Source: Clostridia bacterium
Lineage (GTDB): Bacteria; Bacillota; Clostridia; Oscillospirales; Acutalibacteraceae
Reading direction: 5' to 3'
Assembly: GCA_017461235.1 (NCBI GenBank)
Contig: JAFTYU010000042.1
Span: 1 to 64,000, forward strand
Length of the DNA: 64,000 bases
Shown here: piece after piece, positions 7,477-14,600 of the stretch
Layout of the letters: every line of letters starts with the position of its first letter
How positions within the stretch are numbered: position 1 is the stretch's first letter
Program-made: the position numbers and the translations under genes
The notes under the pieces: model-generated
Databases searched by the model: none
The model's input: only the letters and a program-made list of their open reading frames with translations
What the model was told of the DNA's origin: nothing

Positions 7477-8616
7477 TTACATGTCCGACTTTTCAAGATT
7501 ATGTTCTCTGCAAAGCATTTGACCGTTTTCGAGAGTGGTGTGTCCGCCTTTGCTCCATGGTATTTTATGGTCGGCGTGCATATCTTCAAAATTCCATTTA
7601 ATATCTTTACCCTCTGCCTTACACATTGGGCAAAGTCCGTGTTGTCTTTCGTACAAAGTCCGTTTTTCATTATCGGTAAATGCACGAATTGACAACACTT
7701 TTTCTTTTGTCTTGCCACTTAACAGATATTCATAAATACCTTTTTGTTTTGTTATGTCATCATCTTGTAATAAAAGATTGATTTCTTTCTCTAACTCGTT
7801 AGGGTCATAGACATTGTTCCCATATTCATTATAGAGAATCCCCCAATTCAACCCTTTCATAAGTTTTGCTCGGTATTTCGGGAAAGTCAATTCAACCCAA
7901 TCAATAATTGTTTTGTAATACTGTTTCAACGGAGTTGCATGGGTATCGTGCTGATGCTCTGCCATGTATTGCTCAATATTTTTTTCTTCCTTGCTCGCTA
8001 TCCAACTTAATACAGTCTGCAAATAATCCTGTCTGATTGTTGAACCGTTCATATATCTTTCGCCGATTTTATATGCAATACATTGATTTTTGCTGAAATA
8101 CTTTTTAGCATCACTCAACCATTCACCTGTGTATATAGCATTGCGAAGTTCTTGGTCTGTCAGCTTTTCGCCGGCAATATTTATAATTTTAAACCAATCA
8201 AGTTTTTCTGTATCCGTACCCTTGCAAATATAAATCATTAATTTGTAATTAAGGACTTTTTCTGTGATTTCTTTTGATGTATGGGCATAATAAGGTGTAG
8301 TTGGTGAAGCAGGATTTGCAAATATAGAATAACCATTATCTAACCAATCACAAATTGATATTGTTCTCTGCTGACCGTCTAACATTTCGTATGTACCATC
8401 TTCATTTTCAGACCAATACATTACATTCAACGGAAATTCATGGAGAATAGAATTCATAACAGCAATTTTCTTTTTATCGTCATAAACAAATTCTCTTTGG
8501 TAAGCAGGTCTAACATTTAGTTTGCCACCATAAGCAACAACTTGTCCTCTTTCTTCATCATTATAATAGCCGTCAAAAACATCACGGACAGATATTTCGT
8601 GTAATTTAATTTCCAT
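7477..8616 (-). CDS. DUF262 (ParB-like) plus HNH nuclease protein, likely restriction partner
   Basis: 379 aa. The N-terminal DUF262 domain has the LDGQQR motif (about 79-84), the nucleotide or DNA-handling core seen in GmrSD-type enzymes. The C-terminal 60 residues form an HNH nuclease: CPMC zinc knuckle, ADHKIPW, then MLCREHN. The gene overlaps the methyltransferase end by 11 nt, with GGAG about 8 nt before the ATG at 8616, so the two are translated together. In this position it is the best candidate for the restriction nuclease. It has no PD-(D/E)XK EcoRI-like fold that I can see. A stand-alone anti-phage nuclease that spares methylated host DNA is the alternative. Confidence 0.8.
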   Translation of the reverse strand: MEIKLHEISVRDVFDGYYNDEERGQVVAYGGKLNVRPAYQREFVYDDKKKIAVMNSILHEFPLNVMYWSENEDGTYEMLDGQQRTISICDWLDNGYSIFANPASPTTPYYAHTSKEITEKVLNYKLMIYICKGTDTEKLDWFKIINIAGEKLTDQELRNAIYTGEWLSDAKKYFSKNQCIAYKIGERYMNGSTIRQDYLQTVLSWIASKEEKNIEQYMAEHQHDTHATPLKQYYKTIIDWVELTFPKYRAKLMKGLNWGILYNEYGNNVYDPNELEKEINLLLQDDDITKQKGIYEYLLSGKTKEKVLSIRAFTDNEKRTLYERQHGLCPMCKAEGKDIKWNFEDMHADHKIPWSKGGHTTLENGQMLCREHNLEKSDM

Positions 8617-9682
8617 TTTGTTTTCTCCTCTTAATAACTATTCGAAAAAATTTTGCTTTTCCATCAATCATAGAAAGATATTTACCTGCCTTCTTTGTAT
8701 TCTCGTTATCTAAAATACTATATCTGCCTATGCCGTCAATTATTTCAAACTGGTCAGGATTATACTTATCAAGGAAAGTAATAGGCACCCCCATTACTTC
8801 GTAATAATCTTCAGGAATTTCGGCAGTTTTGTCTACATTTATTGCATTGTAACTATCATATTTCGGAAATTCTTCAGGTGTATATTTTCTATATAATTCC
8901 AATTCTTCGTGTCGCTTTTTATGGTCTAAATTAGTAAACCAACAAATATTACCTAAACTTCTCCACTTTTGTCCGTTTTCATCAACCCAAAAACGAGTTT
9001 CTCGTTCTTCATAATATTCAGGAACAGTAAATGCCATATCACCGCAACGATAACCCAACCACATTTTATTTTCTTTTAGTAAAGGAAAAATTTCTTTATA
9101 AGTTATTGCATTTTGACTGCCAATAATTATAAATTTTTTCTCATATTCAATAAGTTGGGCAACATATTCACGAAACAAGGAGAAAGGGGGATTTGTAACG
9201 ACGATTTCCGCCTGTTTTAAAATTTCTACACATTCTTCTGAACGAAAATCTCCGTCTCCTTTCAATAGTGAAAGTGAGTTTTTATTATTGCGGAGTAAAT
9301 ATTCAACATCGGTTAAATCAACTGCGCCATCACCATTAATGTCAATAACTTCAGTTATCTCTATTTTATATGGGTATCTTTGAGGTGTATTTTCTTCACT
9401 TGGCAAGATATCAAACAATGACAACTGTTCAAATTCTTTGCCTGCAACAGGAGACCCTGTATAACATGTAGCAATCAACTTTTTAAGACCTAGGTAATTA
9501 AAATTCATCGCAAAATATTTGAAGAAATTGCTTTCATATGGGTCATCACAATTGCAGAAAACGGTTTTACCAACAAAATGTTTTCTATAATGCTTTAATT
9601 CTAATTCTATATCAGCAAGTTGAGTGTAAAACTCGTCATTCTTTGCTCTATCAGCCTTTCTCAAAGATGTGTTTCCTGCCAT
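8606..9682 (-). CDS. EcoRI-family adenine-specific DNA methyltransferase
   Basis: 358 aa. Reads as the EcoRI methylase family: early motif NDEFYTQ, FCNCDDPYES (about 42-51), the catalytic NPPF (164-167) of N6-adenine methyltransferases, then GYRCGDMAF. It would methylate adenine in a specific DNA site and protect host DNA from the partner nuclease. A segment at 114-125 (DINGDGAVDLTD) looks like an EF-hand/dockerin calcium loop placed just before the catalytic motif. A TTG at 9688 precedes the ATG, but GGAG fits the ATG at 9682 (7-nt spacing). First gene of the two-gene operon; its promoter overlaps that of the divergent HTH gene. Confidence 0.85.
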   Translation of the reverse strand: MAGNTSLRKADRAKNDEFYTQLADIELELKHYRKHFVGKTVFCNCDDPYESNFFKYFAMNFNYLGLKKLIATCYTGSPVAGKEFEQLSLFDILPSEENTPQRYPYKIEITEVIDINGDGAVDLTDVEYLLRNNKNSLSLLKGDGDFRSEECVEILKQAEIVVTNPPFSLFREYVAQLIEYEKKFIIIGSQNAITYKEIFPLLKENKMWLGYRCGDMAFTVPEYYEERETRFWVDENGQKWRSLGNICWFTNLDHKKRHEELELYRKYTPEEFPKYDSYNAINVDKTAEIPEDYYEVMGVPITFLDKYNPDQFEIIDGIGRYSILDNENTKKAGKYLSMIDGKAKFFRIVIKRRKQNGN

Positions 9683-9723
9683 AATCAATCTCCAACCTAC
9701 TCCAAATGAATATTTTTACCACA

Positions 9724-9753
9724 TAGATATATACTTATATAGGTATATATCTA
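9724..9753. promoter_or_regulatory. Palindromic operator over the methyltransferase start site
   Basis: TAGATATATAC (9724-9734) and GTATATATCTA (9743-9753) are perfect 11-bp inverted arms with an 8-nt spacer. It covers the predicted start site of methyltransferase transcription. The same half-site recurs at 9791-9801 inside the HTH gene promoter. A binding site for the HTH protein is the simplest reading. Confidence 0.65.
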
Positions 9754-9757
9754 TATA

Positions 9758-9786
9758 AATATACATTTTATTAAGTAAATTGTCAA
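9758..9786 (-). promoter_or_regulatory. Promoter of methyltransferase-DUF262 operon
   Basis: Minus strand -35 TTGACA (9781-9786) and -10 TATATT (9758-9763) with a 17-nt spacer. Its -35 box overlaps the -35 box of the divergent HTH promoter, so the two cannot easily be used at once. Confidence 0.7.
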
Positions 9787-9808
9787 TAAAGTATATATCT
9801 AATAGAAT
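9780..9808 (+). promoter_or_regulatory. Promoter of the HTH controller gene, with internal half-operator
   Basis: -35 TTGTCA (9780-9785) and -10 TAGAAT (9803-9808), 17-nt spacer. The half-site GTATATATCTA (9791-9801) fills most of the spacer, a position suited to autorepression. Confidence 0.65.
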
Positions 9809-9826
9809 ATAGTTGGTGATATGCTT

Positions 9827-10036
9827 ATGGTAAAATTAACTTTGGAAAAGGCTTTAAGAGAGAGAAATATTAAACGATATGGTTTAGCAAAACTAACAGG
9901 CATTCAATATCAAATTATTGATAACTATTATAAGAACAATGTAACTCGATATGATAGCTATGTTTTAGACAGAATTTGTTCAGCTTTAGAATGTGAGGTT
10001 TCAGATATAATTGAATATACAAAAGAAGAAAAATAA
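9827..10036 (+). CDS. Small XRE/Cro-type HTH protein, probable controller of the restriction-modification operon
   Basis: 69 aa, almost all HTH: LEKALRERN, YGLAKLTGI, YQIIDNYYKN, then ICSALECEVSDII, which fits the short Cro/CI-type family. It is transcribed divergently from the methyltransferase and shares its promoter region, as controller proteins of restriction-modification systems do. ATGs lie at 9821 and 9827; GGTGAT at 9815-9820 is well spaced only for 9827. It could instead be a plain repressor left from the mobile element. Confidence 0.7.
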   Translation: MVKLTLEKALRERNIKRYGLAKLTGIQYQIIDNYYKNNVTRYDSYVLDRICSALECEVSDIIEYTKEEK

Positions 10037-10072
10037 CCCGTAACACTCGTTGTGAATGTTACGGGTTAATGT
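10035..10072. terminator. Bidirectional terminator between HTH and AbiF genes
   Basis: AACCCGTAACA and TGTTACGGGTT form an 11-bp stem. AATGTTTT follows on plus and ATTTTT on minus. It serves two convergent genes. Confidence 0.8.
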
Positions 10073-10095
10073 TTTATAGTTTTCAAGATAATATT

Positions 10096-10986
10096 TTATG
10101 AATTGACTATATCACTATTATTATCTTTCTTTTCTAATAAGGTTTTCCAATTTTTCGGAAAGCCTAAGTGATACAAGTCGATAACTTCATCATATTCTTT
10201 TATAAGGTTATCTAATCCAATTAAAAATTGAATATTCCATTTATTTGCATCAGGGTACAAAAATTTGAGAACCAATATGTAATCGAAGATTCTATCTTTT
10301 AATTTATAAGGATAATGTTTAGGCGTTGCAGGTATAGTACCAAACTTATTATAATACAGTCTTGAATAATGTGCACAATAGTTTCTGATATTGGTAAAAC
10401 ACAACAACCAGCTGCTTGCAATATCATTCGTCGTATTAAATAATTTTTGGGCTAAATATTTTTTATCTGCTCTCAACATATCAGAATAGAAAAAAGATAA
10501 TTCTCCGGTTGAAAATAATTCAATAACAACCCACAACGGAAATTCTGAATTGTATTTGTCAATGTGGTGTTTTACAAAGAATTGTTTTTCATTGTGCTTT
10601 ATTGCATCCGCAATATGTTTTTCAAAACGCGCAACATCGTGTTTTTTATTAAAGTTGTTAGCATCCTTATATCCGAGAGGTCCATATTTTAACGAGTGAT
10701 AATTTGATAGTTGTGTTCTTAACATCAACTCAATTTCTTCCACTACACCAAAAACTAAATTTCTTAATTTTCTATCAAATTCATATATACGATACACATT
10801 TTCAAATGTAGTACCGTCCTTATATGTTCCGTCCTCTTGTTTGAACGGCAAAAAATATGCAGTAAGTCTATAATAGTTGATATTTTGCAATATAAATTGT
10901 GCTCTTGCTTCATTTTTAACAACACAATTTCTACTTTTTATTTTCTCCAACTGTTCTTGAAAAGAACAAGGTTTTTTCACATCCAT
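10096..10986 (-). CDS. AbiF/AbiD-like (Abi_2) HEPN abortive infection protein
   Basis: 296 aa. Abi_2 family hallmarks are present: NINYYRLTAYFLPF near 35-48, YEFDRKLRNLVFG near 68-80 with a following EIELMLRTQL, PLWVVIELFSTGELS near 150-164, and the HEPN RNase motif RNYCAH (R201 to H206) followed by YSRLYYN. HEPN proteins of this kind cleave RNA and stop growth on phage infection; AbiF is regarded as related to the ancestor of Cas13. AGGAG is 7 nt before the ATG at 10986, whereas the longer frame from 11025 would run through the small RNA and is rejected. A promoter, a short structured RNA and a terminator lie directly upstream. Confidence 0.85.
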   Translation of the reverse strand: MDVKKPCSFQEQLEKIKSRNCVVKNEARAQFILQNINYYRLTAYFLPFKQEDGTYKDGTTFENVYRIYEFDRKLRNLVFGVVEEIELMLRTQLSNYHSLKYGPLGYKDANNFNKKHDVARFEKHIADAIKHNEKQFFVKHHIDKYNSEFPLWVVIELFSTGELSFFYSDMLRADKKYLAQKLFNTTNDIASSWLLCFTNIRNYCAHYSRLYYNKFGTIPATPKHYPYKLKDRIFDYILVLKFLYPDANKWNIQFLIGLDNLIKEYDEVIDLYHLGFPKNWKTLLEKKDNNSDIVNS

Positions 10987-10998
10987 ATAAACGCTCCT

Positions 10999-11051
10999 AA
11001 AAAAACAGCCGCCACTGGGACACATCGTTGAGAGGTGCGGGCGGTCTTATC
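10999..11051 (-). ncRNA. abiF-RNA-like small RNA upstream of AbiF gene
   Basis: On the minus strand about 50 nt lie between a promoter and seven T (10999-11005). The outer stem is CCGCC (11040-11044) with GGCGG (11009-11013). An inner GCAC/GTGT stem closes a loop of about 11 nt. The AbiF ribosome site follows the T-run by one base. Published work describes an abiF RNA motif upstream of abiF genes, acting as an RNA partner that restrains the HEPN toxin. Placement, size and terminal stem fit, but I could not compare with the consensus. Confidence 0.65.
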
Positions 11052-11057
11052 AATATC

Positions 11058-11087
11058 ATTATATGCATATTTATATCAAAAAGTCAA
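11058..11087 (-). promoter_or_regulatory. Promoter of the abiF-like RNA and AbiF gene
   Basis: Minus strand -35 TTGACT (11082-11087), 18-nt spacer, -10 TATAAT (11058-11063). Predicted start near 11051, at the 5' edge of the small hairpin RNA. Confidence 0.65.
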
Positions 11088-11378
11088 TAACTTTTTGCAA
11101 TGTTTTTGGTGTTAAAACAACATTCCAAAAACATACATTTCTACATATAAGTCATTTTTCCGCCCATATTCCCTCACTTCCTCAAATCCAATCTCTCACA
11201 TAGAAAAGGCTATAAAACACAACGAAAAAGTGTAAATTTTCGCTTTAAATTCGGGCATTTTTAGGGAATTAGTTTTGGGATTTTAAGGTGTTATGAGAAT
11301 ATTTATTTTGCTTTTCGGCAGGACTTTGTTCCTTGAAAGAAATCATTGATTTTGTGGGATTTATGAGTTTTCCAGCCC
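11088..11378. other. AT-rich non-coding stretch inside the island's right end
   Basis: No reading frame of interest on either strand. One hairpin is visible: ATGTTTTTGG (11100-11109) with CCAAAAACAT (11125-11134) and an inner TGTT/AACA. No integrase remnant could be recognised. The stretch may be decayed mobile-element DNA. Confidence 0.4.
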
Positions 11379-11555
11379 TTCAAGTCCCGTCTCTCGCACC
11401 AAATAAAGAACTTACACTTCAGTGTAGGTTCTTTATTTTTATGTCAGAAAACAGGTAGGGACTTGAACCCCCTCGCCGAAGGCGAACACAATTGGGTGTT
11501 CGCAAGTGAAACGCAGCGAATGATGGGCAGAGCCCATCAAGTCCCGTCTATCGCA
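11379..11555 (+). repeat. Right 177-bp direct repeat (attR-like)
   Basis: Second copy of 5592-5768. It starts with the last 23 nt of tRNA-Leu, but the rest of the tRNA is absent, as expected for the distal end of an element inserted at a tRNA 3' end. The GGC/GCC hairpin of the left copy is changed to GCC/GGC here, so pairing is kept. Confidence 0.85.
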
Positions 11556-11556
11556 T

Positions 11557-11590
11557 AAAAAAGAGCTTCGCAATAGCGAAGCTCTTTTTC
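11557..11590. terminator. Terminator of the Gfo/Idh/MocA gene
   Basis: AAAAAGAGCTTCGC and GCGAAGCTCTTTTT form a near-perfect stem with an AATA loop and T-runs on both strands. It lies about 50 nt past the stop of the minus-strand oxidoreductase gene. Confidence 0.8.
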
Positions 11591-11639
11591 TGTATAGGAT
11601 ACAATTTTATATGCAGAACAAAATTTTATTTACTGACAA

Positions 11640-12701
11640 TTAAAGCTGAACTTCCTTACCTTGTTTTGCTGACTCGTATATTGCGCAGAGAATTTTTATC
11701 ATATCCACGCCTTGAGAAGGTTTAAATACGGGCTCTGCTCCTTCGGTAATAACATCAATGAAGTTCTGAATGTTTCCCTTATGTCCGTTTGTCTCCATTT
11801 TGCCTTTAGGGGCAATATCAAGAAGCTGTCCGTCTTCCTCAGTAAAAAATTCAACTTCGTTATCTTCCCACTTAAGACCTGCTTTTGTTCCGCGCAGCTC
11901 AACAAAACGGTTTTCTGTTTTGATGTTTGATGCCCAGCTGAATTCTATCTGAAGAACAGCACCATTATCAAAGCGAATTATACCCATTGCAAGATCCTCA
12001 ACATCAAACGTACCCTGATCTTTTGCATCGCCGAACTTTGAATTTTCAGAATCGCTTGTGTCATTATCCGCAAATTTTGAATATGTATTTGCGCTTACTG
12101 CAACGGGAGTAGGATTGCCCATAAGCCACACGGCAAGGTCTATCATATGAACGCCAAGGTCGATAAGGGGTCCGCCACCTGACTGAGCCTTCGTTGTAAA
12201 CCAGCCGCCTTTGCCGGGGATACCTCTGCGTCTTTGCCAACCACAACGACCGCAATAGATTTCGCCCATTCGTCCGGCTTCAACAAATTTCTTTGCATAC
12301 TGCGATGCAGTGGCAAAGCGGTTGTTTCTGATAACCATAAGCACCTTGCCTGCTTCATCTGCCGCATTTTTCATTTTGAGAACTTCTGTAACATCAATGG
12401 CATCAGGCTTTTCGCATAATACGTGCTTGCCTGCCTTAAATGCATCAACCGCAATTATAGAATGAAGATAATTGGGGGTGCAAATGTCAACAGCATCAAT
12501 GCTTTCGTCCCTCAGCAGTTCTTTATAGTCTGTATATACTGCTGCATCGGGATAATATTTATCCCTGAGCTCAATTGCTCTTTCTTCAATAATATCACAG
12601 AAGGCAACAATCTCTACTCTGTCGTCTTCATAATAATTGTTGATGTGGCATCCACGGCAGATACCGCCGTTTCCGATAAGTGCAATTTTTAATTTTGACA
12701 T
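11640..12701 (-). CDS. Gfo/Idh/MocA-family NAD(P)-dependent oxidoreductase
   Basis: 353 aa. N-terminal Rossmann fold with IALIGNGGICRG at the start; the family EKP motif is near residue 95 (VLCEKPDA); the substrate domain carries GGGPLIDLGVHMIDLAVWLMG, including the usual catalytic His. Such enzymes oxidise or epimerise sugars, inositols and sugar acids. The actual substrate is unknown. ATGs at 12707 and 12701 both exist; AGGAG fits only 12701 (9 nt). Monocistronic and just outside the island, so it marks the undisturbed chromosome. Confidence 0.85.
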   Translation of the reverse strand: MSKLKIALIGNGGICRGCHINNYYEDDRVEIVAFCDIIEERAIELRDKYYPDAAVYTDYKELLRDESIDAVDICTPNYLHSIIAVDAFKAGKHVLCEKPDAIDVTEVLKMKNAADEAGKVLMVIRNNRFATASQYAKKFVEAGRMGEIYCGRCGWQRRRGIPGKGGWFTTKAQSGGGPLIDLGVHMIDLAVWLMGNPTPVAVSANTYSKFADNDTSDSENSKFGDAKDQGTFDVEDLAMGIIRFDNGAVLQIEFSWASNIKTENRFVELRGTKAGLKWEDNEVEFFTEEDGQLLDIAPKGKMETNGHKGNIQNFIDVITEGAEPVFKPSQGVDMIKILCAIYESAKQGKEVQL

Positions 12702-12837
12702 AATCATTTACTCCTGTGCAATAAAATCTATCCGGTGACTCAATCACCTGATTTTATTATATCAAACAGTCATAAAAAGTAAATAGACAGCCTGTAATAA
12801 TTTTTTCGGCTTTATTTTCAGAAGTATTTTTATGAAA

Positions 12838-12872
12838 AACCGCAACTCCTTATATCAAGGAATTGCGGTTCG
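12838..12872 (-). terminator. Terminator of the cytoplasmic PHP gene
   Basis: Minus-strand stem AACCGCAA/TTGCGGTT with an inner CCTTG/AAGG part, then TTTC. It lies 1 nt beyond the stop codon region of the PHP gene. Confidence 0.7.
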
Positions 12873-12873
12873 G

Positions 12874-13659
12874 TTATAATATAAATTTATCTGATTCTTT
12901 CAAGTCGAGCAACGTGATTATATTTTCAAAATTCTCTTTTGCGGCGGATAGTGCAGATGTTTTGTGAGAATCGCTGCCAAGATAAAATCTGCAACCGCAA
13001 TCTTTCGCTATATAATAGGGTCTTAACATTATGTCTTTTTCTTCTTCGGAAGAAAAAATCGTCTTCATATTAAGCTCAATTCCGACGCCTTTCTGTGCGC
13101 AATCAGAAAACAACGCATATAATTTTTCATCCTGCAGAAGGGTTATCACTTCCGCCGTTCTTTCACGAAAAATGTGACCACAAGTCAGGTGGGCAATACC
13201 TGCTTTATGCCATGGAAGGTCTTTTTTCAGCAGCTCTGCTAAACGTAAAACCCATATTTCTGCTGCTTCTTCCGGGGTTTGTATTTTTGTTCTTACTGTA
13301 TTCCCTGCCAGGTGCATATGGGTTGTTGATATTACCATGAAATCAAATATGTTATATCTTTCGGGACTGACACCTAAAACGAAGTTGTAGTCCATATCAA
13401 TCTCTGCACCGAACAAAAACTTCACGTCAGAGTCCTTTGGCAACGGCAAAACCGAAGAAAGGCAACTGAATCGCTGACCGTCATGCCACTCGGCTTCGCT
13501 TTTTACATTTTCATCCCATAAATGGTTTGTAAGGCACACTTTTTTGAAATTATTTTCCTTTGCGTAATTCAAAATCCGCTCAGGTATCTGGTTTTCATCG
13601 TGACAACAGGGCGATATAGTTGAATGAATATGAAAATCGTGGTCTGCAACAAATCGCAT
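12874..13659 (-). CDS. Cytoplasmic PHP-domain phosphatase (histidinol-phosphatase-like)
   Basis: 261 aa, no signal peptide. Metal-binding PHP motifs: DFHIHS at the N-terminus (about 8-13), LTNHLWD near 45, a central FGAEIDMDY, and LGSDSHK near 237-243. This suits a trinuclear-metal phosphoesterase acting on a small phosphorylated metabolite. Histidinol phosphate is possible, but no histidine genes are nearby. GGGAG 8 nt upstream supports the ATG at 13659 over a frame start at 13707. Divergent from the HAD gene. Confidence 0.75.
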   Translation of the reverse strand: MRFVADHDFHIHSTISPCCHDENQIPERILNYAKENNFKKVCLTNHLWDENVKSEAEWHDGQRFSCLSSVLPLPKDSDVKFLFGAEIDMDYNFVLGVSPERYNIFDFMVISTTHMHLAGNTVRTKIQTPEEAAEIWVLRLAELLKKDLPWHKAGIAHLTCGHIFRERTAEVITLLQDEKLYALFSDCAQKGVGIELNMKTIFSSEEEKDIMLRPYYIAKDCGCRFYLGSDSHKTSALSAAKENFENIITLLDLKESDKFIL

Positions 13660-13750
13660 AACATCATCTCCCACTGAAATAATACCGCAGAATTTCCGCT
13701 CTATCAACAGAAAATTATAATTTTCTATAAACTCGTTTTCACAAAAGGAA

Positions 13751-13779
13751 TTGAAGGTCGGTTGTCTCTGTGTTATAAT
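13751..13779 (+). promoter_or_regulatory. Promoter of the HAD-like gene
   Basis: -35 TTGAAG (13751-13756), 17-nt spacer, -10 TATAAT (13774-13779). Confidence 0.6.
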
Positions 13780-13804
13780 CAGAAAAAACTCGGCGGTGTG
13801 AAAT

Positions 13805-14542
13805 ATGGGTTATGACACAAAACCAGAAATGATATTATTTGACGTGGGCGGAACGCTTTTCGAGGACGGACCCTGTTGTCCTGCAGATGGGTTTGAACCG
13901 TTGCGACTTGCGGCGGAAAACCCTGATGTTACGGATTCTGCTACTCTCTCTTCCCTTTGGTATGAATATTTCGATGAAGTTGCGGGGATAAAAAGCAAAT
14001 CGGGAACTGCTATCGACGTGCCTTTGTCCGCAGTTATAAAATATGCCACTATGAACACGGGCCTTCGTTTTAATATCCCTATGTCGGAGCAGGAAGAAAT
14101 TTTCGACAGATATAATTCTTCACGAACCGTAATCGACGGCGTTCCCGAACTTCTCGCGCAAATCGATGCGCTGGGAATTCGCACCGCAGTTATAAGCAAC
14201 AACGCTATGAGCGGTGAAAGTCTTGCCCTTGCAATAAGACGTTTTATACCTACGGCGAAATTTGAGTTTTATCTTACCAGCGCGGATTTGCTTTTAACAA
14301 AGCCCTGCAAACAGATTTTCTCTGCCGCTGCAAACTACGCGCAACTTAACCCTGCCGACTGTTGGTACTGCGGTGACGGACGTATCCCGGATGTAACGGG
14401 AGCAAAAAACGGCGGTATGCATCCTGTTCTTCTTAAAAAAGATGCCCTATGTCCCTTTGAAATGCGCAATGACGGCAATAACGGTGAATATATCACAATT
14501 AATCATTGGAACGTTTTAAAAGAATATATTATTAACTTATAA
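13805..14542 (+). CDS. HAD-superfamily hydrolase-like protein with altered catalytic motif
   Basis: 245 aa. HAD motifs in order: FDVGGT (nucleophile D13), VISNNA (motif II), a Lys in LTKPCKQ (motif III), and YCGDGRIPDVTGA (motif IV). In phosphatases the second position after the nucleophile is usually Asp, the general acid; here it is Gly15. It may therefore be a weak phosphatase, a different HAD hydrolase, or a binding protein. The cap region lies between motifs I and II (C1 type). Has its own promoter and a strong terminator. Confidence 0.75.
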   Translation: MGYDTKPEMILFDVGGTLFEDGPCCPADGFEPLRLAAENPDVTDSATLSSLWYEYFDEVAGIKSKSGTAIDVPLSAVIKYATMNTGLRFNIPMSEQEEIFDRYNSSRTVIDGVPELLAQIDALGIRTAVISNNAMSGESLALAIRRFIPTAKFEFYLTSADLLLTKPCKQIFSAAANYAQLNPADCWYCGDGRIPDVTGAKNGGMHPVLLKKDALCPFEMRNDGNNGEYITINHWNVLKEYIINL

Positions 14543-14555
14543 GCCTACGATTCAA

Positions 14556-14600
14556 CAACCTGCAACACCTTAATTCAGGTGTTGCAGGTTGTTTATCTTT
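14556..14600. terminator. Bidirectional terminator between HAD and beta-helix genes
   Basis: CAACCTGCAACACCT and AGGTGTTGCAGGTTG form a 15-bp perfect stem with a 6-nt loop, followed by TTTATCTTTTT. It separates two convergent genes. Confidence 0.85.

Larger units (their letters stand above)
5592..11555. mobile_element. Defence island inserted at tRNA-Leu, bounded by 177-bp direct repeats
   Basis: The 3' end of tRNA-Leu and about 155 nt downstream are duplicated at both ends of a visibly AT-richer segment. Between the repeats lie AIPR, DUF262-HNH, EcoRI-type methyltransferase, HTH controller and AbiF genes. No integrase, relaxase or transposase is seen, so the element is either a remnant, mobilised in trans, or exchanged by homologous recombination between repeats. 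The repeats are far longer than the usual short att core of tyrosine recombinases, which is odd. Genes outside the repeats are ordinary metabolic genes. Confidence 0.75.

Noticed and set aside
10987..11025. Longer N-terminus for AbiF (MCPSGGC start)
   Set aside because: It lies in the small hairpin RNA and has no ribosome site, while AGGAG fits ATG 10986.
8606..11025. Integrase or recombinase in the island
   Set aside because: Each frame was checked by eye; none shows the tyrosine R-H-R-Y or serine recombinase pattern.
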